Assembly: GCF_038396785.1 (NCBI RefSeq)
Contig: NZ_CP151087.1
Location: 4,960,001 to 5,024,000, forward strand
DNA: 64,000 nucleotides
Direction of reading: 5' to 3'
Source: Sphingobacterium thalpophilum
Lineage (GTDB): Bacteria; Bacteroidota; Bacteroidia; Sphingobacteriales; Sphingobacteriaceae
Below are positions 53,763 through 62,648 of this stretch, one piece after another. The stretch's first letter is position 1, and every line of letters begins with the position of its first letter. A program made the translations under genes and the position numbers. The notes under the pieces were generated by a model. The model worked only from the letters and a program-made list of their open reading frames with translations. It was not told the origin of the DNA and made no database searches.

Positions 53763-54443
53763 TAGTCTTGTTTTAGAATAAAGCCCATTCCGGATTTGGT
53801 ATGGATATATCTGGTCGCAAAATCTTTGTCGATTTTTTTACGTAGATAGTTGATGTAAACATCAATGAAGTTGGTTCCGGTGTCGAAATGCGTTTCCCAC
53901 ACTTTTTCAGCAATTTCCATTCTGGAAAGGACACGCTCGGGATTCTGCAATAAATAATGGAGTAACTTGAACTCTTTTGGGGGTCAAATGGATTTCGACC
54001 GTATTCCTTTTGATGCTTTTGGTATGGAGGTTCATTTCCAGGTCTCCATAACGCAAAATTGTTCCCGTGAGTGTATCTTGTTTTTGATATCTTTTGAGCA
54101 GGACTCTGATGCGGGCTAGGAGTTCGCGCATTTCAAAAGGTTTGACCAGATAGTCATCCGCTCTGGCGTCAAAACCCTCAATTTTATCATCTGTAGTTCC
54201 TAATGCTGTTAACATGATAATGGGAACATCGGGTTTGATATGACGAATTTCTTTGCAGAGATCCAATCCATCCATCTTAGGGAGTACGATATCGGTTATG
54301 ATAAGATCAAAGTCGTGTTGTAAGGCCATTTTCTTTCCAGATATGCCGTCGTAGGCAATAGCTGTTTGAAATTCATTTTCATCAAGTCCGCGTTTGATCA
54401 ATCCTGCGACACGTACGTCATCTTCGACTAGGAGAATCTTCAT
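53762..54443 (-). pseudogene. OmpR-family response regulator with single-base frameshift
   Basis: The receiver domain is intact (MKILLVEDD start, phosphoacceptor Asp51 in ITDIVLPKMDG). The frame then shifts in the DNA-binding domain: after HLTPK it reads RVQVTPLF, but with one base fewer in the homopolymer at 53975-53983 (TTTTGGGGG on the plus strand) it would read EFKLLHYLLQNPERVLSR and join the winged helix ending GFILKQD. The change is either a disabling mutation or a sequencing error. Together the parts make a 227-residue regulator. Confidence 0.85.
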
Positions 54444-54461
54444 ATAAAGAAAAACGTTAAA

Positions 54462-54481
54462 AACTTCGATAAATCGAAGTT
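54462..54481 (-). terminator. Terminator after the second two-component system
   Basis: AACTTCGAT (54462-54470) pairs with ATCGAAGTT (54473-54481), and on the minus strand a short T-run follows, giving an intrinsic terminator about 170 bases past the kinase stop at 54648. The rest of 54482-54647 shows no gene. Confidence 0.6.
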
Positions 54482-54647
54482 TATCTATGATACCAAATCA
54501 TGGGCTATCCATGCATTGTCCCTACAAATGTATCAAACTACGCTAAATTTACACGGATATGCAAATAAAACTTTCTACACGGTCCTGCGATGACATCACT
54601 TACCCAATGTCCGTTATTGATCGTAGAATAGGACTACTTTTGGAATT

Positions 54648-55934
54648 TTAAAAATGAATGGAAAAAATATGTTGATTATTTTCAAATTGATAATCAACAG
54701 TCCAGCCTTGATACCGGGCGATTTCGGTAATAATTGCCAATCCTAAACCACTGCCTTGGCTGTTTTTCGAAAGTTTGGAAAACCGTTTGAATAAAAGTAT
54801 TTTATCTAAGGGCATTGAACCGGGATTATATACCGTTAAAGAAGTTTGATTGAGATGTACAGCAAGTGTATCGTTGGCATTGCTGTAACGTATGGCGTTC
54901 AGGAGTAGGTTGTTGATCAGGATTTCGGTCAGACTGCTGTTTCCTGTCAGCAGCACCGACGGTTGGATCTCTTGTTGCAGCTGTAGCTGTTTTAGCTCCA
55001 GATGTTCTTGCATGACTTCAATACTTTGTGTAACAAGCGAGTCCATACTGATTTTTTCGGAATGATCGAATTGACTATTGTCAATCTTGGCGAGCAGCAG
55101 CAGGTTGCGGTTGATTCGCGTGCTACGTGAAAGCGCTTTATGCATATCTTCAAAGAGCTGGTATTGCTCATCACTTAGATCAGGGTACTGCAATAAGATA
55201 TCTAGCTTATTTTTTAGGATTGCCAAGGGTGTTTGCAATTCATGAGAAGCATTTTCAGTGAATTCCTTTTGTGATCGGTATACGGCCAGGTTTTTTTCAA
55301 GAAGTTTGGATAAGGATTGATTAAGCTCATGGAACTCTATGGTGTCCGTTTGCTGAAAGTCAACCTGTTGTTGACTATTGAGATTAAATGCCTTCAATTT
55401 ATCAACGGTATCTCGAAATGGTTTCCAGAGCCTAAGTGATATTTTTCTGGAGATAATAAGTAGACCAATGACCAAGATAACAAAGAAAAACAGCGTTGTT
55501 GCGGCGATGGCGGCGATGGTTTCTACAGATTCTTCAATATTTGTTTGTACGGTAAAACGATAAGGCGCACCATTGATCTGAATGACAGATGATAGGCATC
55601 TAAATCGGTCAATTGTCTTTGGCTCGACAAAACGCTGCGGTTTTTCGATGGTATACACGCTATCTTGCAATAAATCGCCCGGTTTTACTTGATGTATATT
55701 CGTTTCAGGTTGTATGCTATTCCATAAAGCGATGCTGGCTTGGAGCTTGTCTTCGGACAGTTTTAAACTGTTCAGTTCGTAGGTTGTTTTTTTGACGATA
55801 ATTTCGTTATGTTCGTCTAATTCACTTTTCCATATCCCGTCGATTACAAAATAATAAACAGGAATACTGACACCTAGTACAATCAATACATAGAGTAGAA
55901 ATGGGGTCGTTATTTTGCTCAGTAGGGGTTTCAT
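54648..55934 (-). CDS. Sensor histidine kinase
   Basis: It is a 428-residue kinase. A first membrane helix (about 11-29, PFLLYVLIVLGVSIPVYYF) and a second (about 145-162, ATTLFFFVILVIGLLII) border a periplasmic sensor of about 110 residues. HisKA has His231 in FTENASHELQTPLAI; HATPase shows LLNAIRYSN and GSGLGLAIITEIARYQGW. It is 9 bases downstream of its regulator. The signal is unknown. Confidence 0.93.
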   Translation of the reverse strand: MKPLLSKITTPFLLYVLIVLGVSIPVYYFVIDGIWKSELDEHNEIIVKKTTYELNSLKLSEDKLQASIALWNSIQPETNIHQVKPGDLLQDSVYTIEKPQRFVEPKTIDRFRCLSSVIQINGAPYRFTVQTNIEESVETIAAIAATTLFFFVILVIGLLIISRKISLRLWKPFRDTVDKLKAFNLNSQQQVDFQQTDTIEFHELNQSLSKLLEKNLAVYRSQKEFTENASHELQTPLAILKNKLDILLQYPDLSDEQYQLFEDMHKALSRSTRINRNLLLLAKIDNSQFDHSEKISMDSLVTQSIEVMQEHLELKQLQLQQEIQPSVLLTGNSSLTEILINNLLLNAIRYSNANDTLAVHLNQTSLTVYNPGSMPLDKILLFKRFSKLSKNSQGSGLGLAIITEIARYQGWTVDYQFENNQHIFSIHF

Positions 55935-55943
55935 CTCACTATT

Positions 55944-56618
55944 TTAATTTTCCCATTTGTAGCCCGTACCGTATACCGTTTTGATATAGGATTGACTTCC
56001 GGCGTCCTGTAGTTTCTTTTTTAAATTTTTGACATGAGCATAGACAAAGTCATGGTTATCGAGCATATCAGCAATGTCGCCGGACAAGTGTTCTGCTAAG
56101 GTGCTTTTTGAAATTACTTTATTTTTGTTGCCAATAAAAAACATCAGCAGATCGAACTCTTTTTTGGTCAATACAACAGGAAGATCATTGACGACAACAG
56201 TTTTTGCAAGTAGATCAATCTGTATTTCATTTTGCACAACAATATTTGAGCTATTGAATTGTTTTCGACGGATCAAGGAATAGATTCGTGCTGTGAGTTC
56301 AGATAAATGGAAAGGTTTGGTCAGATAATCGTCGGCCCCCAGTTGTAGTCCATGGATTTTGTCGTCCAATGCATTTTTTGCAGAAATGATGATCACACCG
56401 TCTTGCTTTCGCTGCGTCTTCAACTCTTCGAGTAGTTTCAGACCATTTCCATCTGGTAGGCCGATGTCCAGTAAGATACAGTCGTACTGGTATAACTGAA
56501 TTTTGTCCAGAGCATCCTGCAAAGTTGGCGCAAATTCGCATAAATAGTGTTGTTCGCTAAGGTACGTAGCGATGCTTTTGGCCAGCTCCAATTCGTCTTC
56601 TATGATCAAAATCTTCAT
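55944..56618 (-). CDS. OmpR/PhoB-family response regulator
   Basis: It is a 224-residue regulator. The receiver begins MKILIIEDELELAKS, phosphoacceptor Asp51 in LLDIGLPDGNG, then the winged helix with LTKKEFDLLMFFIGNKNKV and VYAHVKNLKKKL, ending IKTVYGTGYKWEN. The frame extends seven codons upstream to an ATT at 56639, but ATG 56618 gives the standard start. It forms an operon with the kinase downstream. Confidence 0.95.
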   Translation of the reverse strand: MKILIIEDELELAKSIATYLSEQHYLCEFAPTLQDALDKIQLYQYDCILLDIGLPDGNGLKLLEELKTQRKQDGVIIISAKNALDDKIHGLQLGADDYLTKPFHLSELTARIYSLIRRKQFNSSNIVVQNEIQIDLLAKTVVVNDLPVVLTKKEFDLLMFFIGNKNKVISKSTLAEHLSGDIADMLDNHDFVYAHVKNLKKKLQDAGSQSYIKTVYGTGYKWEN

Positions 56619-56784
56619 GTGGTAAAGATAGAAGTTCAATTTAGTAGAAATTTAGAATTTATTTCGCAATGATCTATCAATTTTGTTCATTTTTATTTCT
56701 TGTCCTACGACAAGTGTAATCGCTATTGAAACTTGTAATTTTAGTATAAATCAGTTATTTAGTATTTGAAAAAATCAAAACGAA

Positions 56785-57309
56785 ATGGATAAACCGAAAT
56801 CATTAAAATTAGAAATCATCATTCCTGCTTATCGCATGCACAGTCAAATTTTTCTGAATGCGTTGGATGGCGTTTCGGAAGAAGATGCATTAAAACGAAT
56901 TGATGGACAGACCAATCATATCGTATGGATGGCGGGTAATTTTGTAAATGTGCGTTATGCAATGGCACATGTTCTTGGGCTTCAGGAAAATGATCCTTAC
57001 CATGAGCTATTTTTTATGGGAAAGACACTCGATGAAAGTTATCACTATCCCAGTGTGCAGGAATTAAAAGAAAATTTTAAATCGATATCACCGAAAGTCT
57101 ATGCTGCTTTGCTGCAAGTGGACGATACGCAGCTGGCTGAACTATTTAAGATTAATATGAATATCCCTTTTATTGAGGAAGACAAGCTAAATTTCATTGG
57201 GATGTGTATCGGACGGGAGGATTATCTGGCCGGTCAGATTGCCTTGATGCGAAGGTTGCTGCACTATCCGGGTATGAAATACGATATTGACGAAAAAATC
57301 CAGTACTAA
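56785..57309 (+). CDS. DinB-like family protein
   Basis: It is a 174-residue four-helix protein like DinB/YfiT metalloenzymes, which bind a metal through three histidines. Here candidate ligands are His in QTNHIVWMAGNFV (about 45) and MAHVLG (about 60), with YLAGQIALMRRLLHYPG at the end. Its catalytic role is unknown; some members act as thiol transferases. A 20-bp tandem duplication covers the last codons and the stop. Confidence 0.75.
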   Translation: MDKPKSLKLEIIIPAYRMHSQIFLNALDGVSEEDALKRIDGQTNHIVWMAGNFVNVRYAMAHVLGLQENDPYHELFFMGKTLDESYHYPSVQELKENFKSISPKVYAALLQVDDTQLAELFKINMNIPFIEEDKLNFIGMCIGREDYLAGQIALMRRLLHYPGMKYDIDEKIQY

Positions 57310-57331
57310 AAGAAAAAATCCAGTACTTAAA
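57292..57331 (+). repeat. 20-bp tandem duplication at the dinB-like stop codon
   Basis: GAAAAAATCCAGTACTAAAA (57292-57311) is followed immediately by a copy differing at one base (57312-57331). The first copy includes the stop codon, so the duplication does not change the protein. Confidence 0.8.
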
Positions 57332-57377
57332 AAACTCAAGATCGGCCGCTGCTTAAAACGTCCGATCTTGAGTTTTT
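57331..57377 (+). terminator. Intrinsic terminator after DinB-like gene
   Basis: A 15-bp stem (AAAACTCAAGATCGG, 57331-57345, with CCGATCTTGAGTTTT, 57362-57376) ends in a T-run. The flanking A-run may let it serve the gene ending at 57449 on the other strand too. Confidence 0.9.
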
Positions 57378-57448
57378 AAGTATGGACCCAGCCGCATGAT
57401 CTGTCTGCGCTGAAAAGTCAATACGTTGTTTATACCTAGAAATAAGGT

Positions 57449-58198
57449 TTACTCGCTACCTTTTATCGTCAATATAACACCTGAATATTTCTCGTGGTCT
57501 TTACCGATATAGAGCAGATCGACTTTTTTTGTCGCAGCATCCTCGAGCTGTTTTTTCAATAGATTTAAATCCATTTTTTCCGTTTTTTCCTGCCATTCAT
57601 CGGTCGATTGGGGCCTGAACGAAGCAATGTTCTTCATGTCAAAAAGTGCCGAATTTGTGTCGAGCTGCTTTGAACGATGTATAAAAATAGTGTCGCCCAG
57701 TATTTTATCTATTTTTATCCAACCTGCAGGAAGTCCATTTATACTGTTACCGTCCTGATCGGTAAAAAAAGTAGCGCCATAAAGTTGACCTGCCTTTAGT
57801 TGCTTCAAATTATCAACCATCTGAGCAACTTCTTTTTCCCGTTGTTGATTGCCCAATTTATTCTTTACCCCATAAATGACTGCCCAGATAAGGATTGCCG
57901 CAGTGACAATTAGAAATCCTTTCCATAACTGAAAATAGGGGATGCTATACTGACTTTTGAACGCTTTGATCTCTGCTTTTAATTCATCTGAATAATTCCG
58001 CGCGTGAATCAATTTTCCTTGTTCGTCGTAAAGTCTGGAAAGTTTAACAAATCCACCGCCAAAAGGTAGGCCTATAAACCGACGGGCTGGCGTAATAATC
58101 TGTAAGGTGAAATTTCGTGGCGCGTTTTCTTTTTTTAAGGTTGCGGTTACCGTTTTTTCTGCTAATACAAAGTCGTAGATACTGAAAATAAAAAACAT
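57449..58198 (-). CDS. Hypothetical membrane protein
   Basis: It is a 249-residue protein with a hydrophobic N-terminus (FFIFSIYDFVLA), an extracytoplasmic strand-rich part (TVTATLKKENAPRNFTLQI), a central membrane helix (about 94-110, FLIVTAAILIWAVIYGV), and a C-terminal soluble domain (AGWIKIDKILGDTIFIHRSK and VDLLYIGKDHEKYSGVI). No family is recognised. It is a single gene convergent with the DinB-like gene. Confidence 0.6.
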   Translation of the reverse strand: MFFIFSIYDFVLAEKTVTATLKKENAPRNFTLQIITPARRFIGLPFGGGFVKLSRLYDEQGKLIHARNYSDELKAEIKAFKSQYSIPYFQLWKGFLIVTAAILIWAVIYGVKNKLGNQQREKEVAQMVDNLKQLKAGQLYGATFFTDQDGNSINGLPAGWIKIDKILGDTIFIHRSKQLDTNSALFDMKNIASFRPQSTDEWQEKTEKMDLNLLKKQLEDAATKKVDLLYIGKDHEKYSGVILTIKGSE

Positions 58199-58443
58199 AG
58201 TCTGTCGTGATTTTTTAATGAAGAACTGAGGGAAGGATTCCGGATCAGTTCGACTTCATGAGAAATGAAGCATAAAAGCAAAATTAAAAGAAATAAATAA
58301 AAATCAATAAAAACACCCGGGCATTGCAAGAAAATTTCGATTTTTGAAGGGTACATTTTTGAAAAGCAATAAGATCAAATTGATTTAATACGCTGTGCCT
58401 TTCAGTAGGCTGACAATATAAACCGAAATGTGCGGTATAAAAT

Positions 58444-59568
58444 ATGATAAACCTAAAACTGAGTTTTATTTTGATCTGTGTAACAAGTGCTGTTATGGGA
58501 CAAAAAATGGATAAATCAAAATTGGATAGCACCATTGCAGGCTATTACAAGGACCCGGCAGCTCCGGGGATTAGTTGTGCAGTTAGCCAAAATGGTCGTC
58601 TTATTTATCGTTATGCAATTGGACGTGCAGATTTGAAGGAAAAACGTGCAATCACATCCAGCTCACATTTTCGCCTGGCATCGGTAAGCAAACAGGTGAC
58701 TGCACAGGCGATATATACCTTAGTGATTCAAAAGCGTTTAAAACTAGACGACCCATTGTCCCTTTTTTTTAAAGATCTGCCAGTCGCGCTGAAAGGTATT
58801 ACTGTAGCACAGCTTCTGCAACATACATCCGGAATCTGGGACTATGAAGAGCTTATACCGAAAGAAAGGAAAGATCAGGTATCGGATAAGGATGTGCTGA
58901 AGTATATCCGGCAGACTGATCGTTTATATTTCCCTTCGGGAAGTCAATTTCGCTATAGCAATACAGGCTATTGTCTTTTATCGCTGATTGTCGAGCATGT
59001 TGCAAAAAAATCCTTTGCTTCCTTTGTCAAAAATCACTTGTTTGAACCCATAGGCATTAGCAAGGGATTGGTATATGAACCGGGCACGACGGTTGATGAA
59101 CGAGTCTACGGTTATCATCCGACAGAAGGCTCCTACCTGTTTGCCGATCAGAGTGTGACAAGTGCGACACAGGGGGATGGGGGTGTTTATCTATCTGCGG
59201 ATGAATATCATACATGGGCCAATTTTTTGGTAAAAGATCGGTTAATACAGCCGGGACTGGAGCAATTGTTCGATCAAATGGCCTACCCGGTAAAGGATGG
59301 AATAGCGTATCATTTCGGATGGTTTATTCAAAAAAATGCAGGCCATAAAATCCTGTTTCATTCAGGTGAATCTACCGGGTTTCATCATATCGTATATATC
59401 GATGTACAGAAAGACCTTGTGGTTTCACTTTTTAGCAATCGTGATGATTTGATGATCGGTGAAGCATTTGATGCCATCCTTAAAACAATGGGTATCAGCA
59501 AACCGGTATTGAATGGACAGCATCGTTCAACTTTTGCATGGTTGAACGGAGTATATGCGAATGAGTGA
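58444..59568 (+). CDS. Serine hydrolase, class C beta-lactamase/penicillin-binding-protein-like
   Basis: It is a 374-residue exported enzyme (signal peptide about 1-19, FILICVTSAVMGQ). The catalytic SxxK is SVSK (Ser80-Lys83), the second motif YSN is Tyr171-Asn173, and HSGESTGF near the C-terminus stands for the KTG box. This is the beta-lactamase/transpeptidase fold used by peptidases, esterases and beta-lactamases alike, so antibiotic resistance cannot be assumed. It is a single-gene unit with a terminator behind. Confidence 0.88.
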   Translation: MINLKLSFILICVTSAVMGQKMDKSKLDSTIAGYYKDPAAPGISCAVSQNGRLIYRYAIGRADLKEKRAITSSSHFRLASVSKQVTAQAIYTLVIQKRLKLDDPLSLFFKDLPVALKGITVAQLLQHTSGIWDYEELIPKERKDQVSDKDVLKYIRQTDRLYFPSGSQFRYSNTGYCLLSLIVEHVAKKSFASFVKNHLFEPIGISKGLVYEPGTTVDERVYGYHPTEGSYLFADQSVTSATQGDGGVYLSADEYHTWANFLVKDRLIQPGLEQLFDQMAYPVKDGIAYHFGWFIQKNAGHKILFHSGESTGFHHIVYIDVQKDLVVSLFSNRDDLMIGEAFDAILKTMGISKPVLNGQHRSTFAWLNGVYANE

Positions 59569-59593
59569 AAGAAGGAAGCGGATTGAAATAAGC

Positions 59594-59641
59594 ATAAACA
59601 CTAAATCGTCACCGCTCCACCTGCGACGATTTAGTGTTTAT
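59594..59641. terminator. Bidirectional terminator between convergent genes
   Basis: ATAAACACTAAATCGTC (59594-59610) pairs with GACGATTTAGTGTTTAT (59625-59641), a 17-bp stem. A- and T-rich flanks are moderate. It lies between the serine hydrolase and the 3-hydroxyacyl-CoA dehydrogenase genes. Confidence 0.8.
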
Positions 59642-59649
59642 GAAGAGAC

Positions 59650-60546
59650 CTACTTTAAAAAGTCGGGCGATTGATAGGCCGGATTGGGATAGGTATAGAA
59701 CCCTTCCCCAGTAGCGACGCCCAATTTGTTTTTGTCTATAAAATGCTCTTTGAGATAGGCCACTGTTTTGATCTTTAAGGGATCATTTGTTGCATCGGCG
59801 CTCATTTTATTGATATTATAAGCTGTTGTGATGCCAACGATATCGAGTATGCCGAAGGGGCCTGTTGGCGCCCCAGTGGCAACCATCCAGGTTTTGTCGA
59901 TCGTTTGGGCATCCGCCACTTCGTTGACCAAAAGATCTGTTGCCGCCGAAAGTAATGGGACAAGTAAGGAGTTTACAATATAGCCAGGCTGCTCCTTGTG
60001 CAGCGGGAGGGCAACCATGCCAATGGATTTTGCAAAGTTTACAACCTGCTCAAATACAGTTTTGTCTGTACCCGGATGGCCCATAATTTCTGCTGTATTG
60101 TGCTTCCAGATTTCATTGGCAAAATGTAGCGCCAGGAACTTCTCTGGACGGCCGGTTTCTTGGGCAAATTGACTTGGTAGCAAGGTTGAGGAGTTTGTGG
60201 CAAAAATGGTTTTCTCCGGAGCCACTTTCGCTAACTCCTGATAGAAGCCAATTTTAATGGCTGGGTTTTCGGGAACGGCTTCGATAAGAAGATCTGCGTT
60301 TGCTACCGCCGCGGCCAGATCTGAACTATAGCTGAGCCTGTCAAAGGTTGAAGCCAGTTGTTCTTTACTCGCATGAAGATCTTTCTCGAATGCCTGCGCC
60401 AAAATATCAAATTTTGCTGCTGCTTTTTTTAATACATCGTCGTTGATGTCGTATACAGTGACATGATAGCCATGAAATGCTGTTTGGAAAGCGATTTGAT
60501 AGCCTAAAACCCCACTGCCAGCTATCGTTATATTTTTAAAGTCCAT
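59650..60546 (-). CDS. 3-hydroxyacyl-CoA dehydrogenase (3-hydroxybutyryl-CoA dehydrogenase-like)
   Basis: It is a 298-residue NAD-dependent dehydrogenase that oxidises or forms 3-hydroxyacyl-CoA. The Rossmann motif GSGVLG is at 10-15, followed by VTVYDINDDVL, and ADLLIEAVPENPAIK, ATNSSTLLPSQFA and ALHFANEIWKHNTAEIM (with a catalytic His) in the family order. The C-terminal helical domain contains PGYIVNSLLVPLLSAA. It is encoded directly after oleate hydratase on the same strand (64 bases), linking it to fatty-acid metabolism. Confidence 0.92.
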   Translation of the reverse strand: MDFKNITIAGSGVLGYQIAFQTAFHGYHVTVYDINDDVLKKAAAKFDILAQAFEKDLHASKEQLASTFDRLSYSSDLAAAVANADLLIEAVPENPAIKIGFYQELAKVAPEKTIFATNSSTLLPSQFAQETGRPEKFLALHFANEIWKHNTAEIMGHPGTDKTVFEQVVNFAKSIGMVALPLHKEQPGYIVNSLLVPLLSAATDLLVNEVADAQTIDKTWMVATGAPTGPFGILDIVGITTAYNINKMSADATNDPLKIKTVAYLKEHFIDKNKLGVATGEGFYTYPNPAYQSPDFLK

Positions 60547-60610
60547 GATGTTATTGTTTTTTCAATTCGTAAAAATCTGCGCCACGGAATCATGGCGCAG
60601 GTTGTGATCC

Positions 60611-62551
60611 CTATCCTTTAATTCCTTTTAACCAATCTTTGAATTTGGTGATCTGCTCTGTCAGGAAAGATTCATGGTCTTCTTGTTCCTCAGAACCGAT
60701 AGGCAGGATATGTTCAAAATAAGTGCCTTTTAGCATTTTACGTAGTAAGCCTTCGCCCACAAATGGTTTGTCATCATTTAATGTTTTGGCTGCTTTCAAA
60801 AGATGGCGGATGTCGTATTGTAGGGGATTAATATCCGGAACCTGCTTGTTTAAGTTCAGCAGTTCGTATACCGCAATACGTGCGGTACGTACCGAGCTTT
60901 CCATGGTAAAGACAACGTCATTGTTGGTTTCGACAAACTGACCGATCAAGCCCAGGTTTTTACATCCTTCAGGTACGACTCTCGGACGGTCGCCTTTTGC
61001 TCTTGGCATAAACATCGAGGTGATGTAAGGCATAAATGTCGTACGTACAATCGTATTTTTGATAACATCGTCCAGTTGATCAATAATGCCCAAATGGTGA
61101 CATAGTTCGGCTAAAATTTCATCTCCAGTACATTGTGGCATTGGCTTTTTGATGTAATTTCCTTCTTTATCCATAAATAAGGCATATACCCATAAGACAA
61201 GAACATCATCCGGTTGGCCAGGGAAATGTGGCTGTCTATTACAGGTGAAACTCATCAGCCAATCAGAATCGGTAATGGTAATAATACCGCCAGTGACTGT
61301 TTTGCCGGAATAAGGGTCATTGACAGAATATTCTTTTAGTTTTTCGACTAAAGCCGAAGGTTTACATGTCAGGGTCGCAGACTCCCATGCTGATTTTTCG
61401 ATGTTACTGCAGAACTTTTCGGGTTTACCAAAGATGGCGGATTTGGCAGCCAGATTTTTCCAGAGTTTCCAGCCTGCACTTTGACCGCTGCTGCTGTTGT
61501 CGATAGCGATGATCGGTGCATTTTTGTTGTCGCCGTAGAAGGTATCTTCTGTCATTGATCCAGTTGTCACAATGACGAAGTCGTCTTTTCCGATTGGAAT
61601 TTTTACCTCTTTACCGTCTTGTTCTGTAATCAGGGCCTCCACAACTTTTCCATCGGTATTGCTTTGGATATCCAAGTCTTTGACCAATACATTGAATCGG
61701 ATGTTTACACCTTTGCTTTGAAGTACTTTACGCAAAGGGGTCACAAAGGTGTCGTATTGATTGTATTTCGGGAATACGAGTGATGAAAGATCATTCAATC
61801 CGTCTATCGCATGTAAAAAGCGGTGCATGTACAATTTCAGCTCAAGTAAACTATGCCAGTTTTCGAAAGCGAACATGGTACGCCAGAAGGTCCAGAAATT
61901 GCTGGATAAAAATGACTCGCTGAAGTAGTCTTCGATGGTTAAGTCATCTAAATCTTCTTTATTTTTGAGGAGCAATCGAATGATGGCCAGCTGATCCATT
62001 TTGCCCAATCCAAACTTGCTGAAGTCTTTTATCTCACCAAGTTTATGAATAAGCCTTGCTTTGGAGTAGTTGGAGTCGTTGTCATTGATCAAACGGTACT
62101 CGTCCAGAACACTGTAGGGGGCAGGCATTTCCAATGCAGGAATGTCCTGAAACATATCCCAAAGATTTTCGTAGGTCATATCCATTTCCCTACCACCGCG
62201 GATGACATAGCCGTCGGTTGCATTACCGGCGCCATCTAACGAGCCGCCTTCCACATGGAGCTGTTCAAGGAATGTGATGTTTTCAGCAGGAACATGACCA
62301 TCTCGGATAAAATAGTAGGCTGCAGACATCCCTGCTATACCGCTTCCGACGATGTAAATTTTACTGTCTTTATATGATTTTGGTGGAATACCTTTATTGC
62401 GTTGATAATTTCCGATCTGATCAGAAAAGGGCATCGATTTTTTCGGTGTGTTACGTTGTTGTTCTTTGCTTGAATCGGGTTCATGATTTACATTTCCATA
62501 TTCAGCAGATGCATTTAATACTTTGTCGAATTTTGAGGTGATTTCTTTCAT
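60611..62551 (-). CDS. ohyA: Oleate hydratase (MCRA family)
   Basis: It is a 646-residue FAD enzyme that adds water to the cis-9 double bond of oleate to give 10-hydroxystearate; it can protect against toxic unsaturated fatty acids. The FAD loop IVGSGIAG is at about 67-74. RGGREM (118-123) carries the catalytic Glu122, and Tyr241 (KLYMHRF) corresponds to the second key residue of the well-studied Elizabethkingia enzyme, with the same numbering. The protein is soluble or loosely membrane-bound. It is probably cotranscribed with the dehydrogenase gene downstream. Confidence 0.97.
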   Translation of the reverse strand: MKEITSKFDKVLNASAEYGNVNHEPDSSKEQQRNTPKKSMPFSDQIGNYQRNKGIPPKSYKDSKIYIVGSGIAGMSAAYYFIRDGHVPAENITFLEQLHVEGGSLDGAGNATDGYVIRGGREMDMTYENLWDMFQDIPALEMPAPYSVLDEYRLINDNDSNYSKARLIHKLGEIKDFSKFGLGKMDQLAIIRLLLKNKEDLDDLTIEDYFSESFLSSNFWTFWRTMFAFENWHSLLELKLYMHRFLHAIDGLNDLSSLVFPKYNQYDTFVTPLRKVLQSKGVNIRFNVLVKDLDIQSNTDGKVVEALITEQDGKEVKIPIGKDDFVIVTTGSMTEDTFYGDNKNAPIIAIDNSSSGQSAGWKLWKNLAAKSAIFGKPEKFCSNIEKSAWESATLTCKPSALVEKLKEYSVNDPYSGKTVTGGIITITDSDWLMSFTCNRQPHFPGQPDDVLVLWVYALFMDKEGNYIKKPMPQCTGDEILAELCHHLGIIDQLDDVIKNTIVRTTFMPYITSMFMPRAKGDRPRVVPEGCKNLGLIGQFVETNNDVVFTMESSVRTARIAVYELLNLNKQVPDINPLQYDIRHLLKAAKTLNDDKPFVGEGLLRKMLKGTYFEHILPIGSEEQEDHESFLTEQITKFKDWLKGIKG

Positions 62552-62648
62552 GATTCTTATGTTTTTTTAATTGTTGAGTAAAGTTACAAAGACCACCTTA
62601 ATCATTTGTGCCCTCAAATTCGCTATTGTTCTACCGAATTTCCTCTTT

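Noticed and set aside
58444..59568. Calling the serine hydrolase an AmpC beta-lactamase
   Set aside because: The SxxK and YxN motifs are shared by esterases and peptidases, and the third motif is HSG; antibiotic hydrolysis is not supported.
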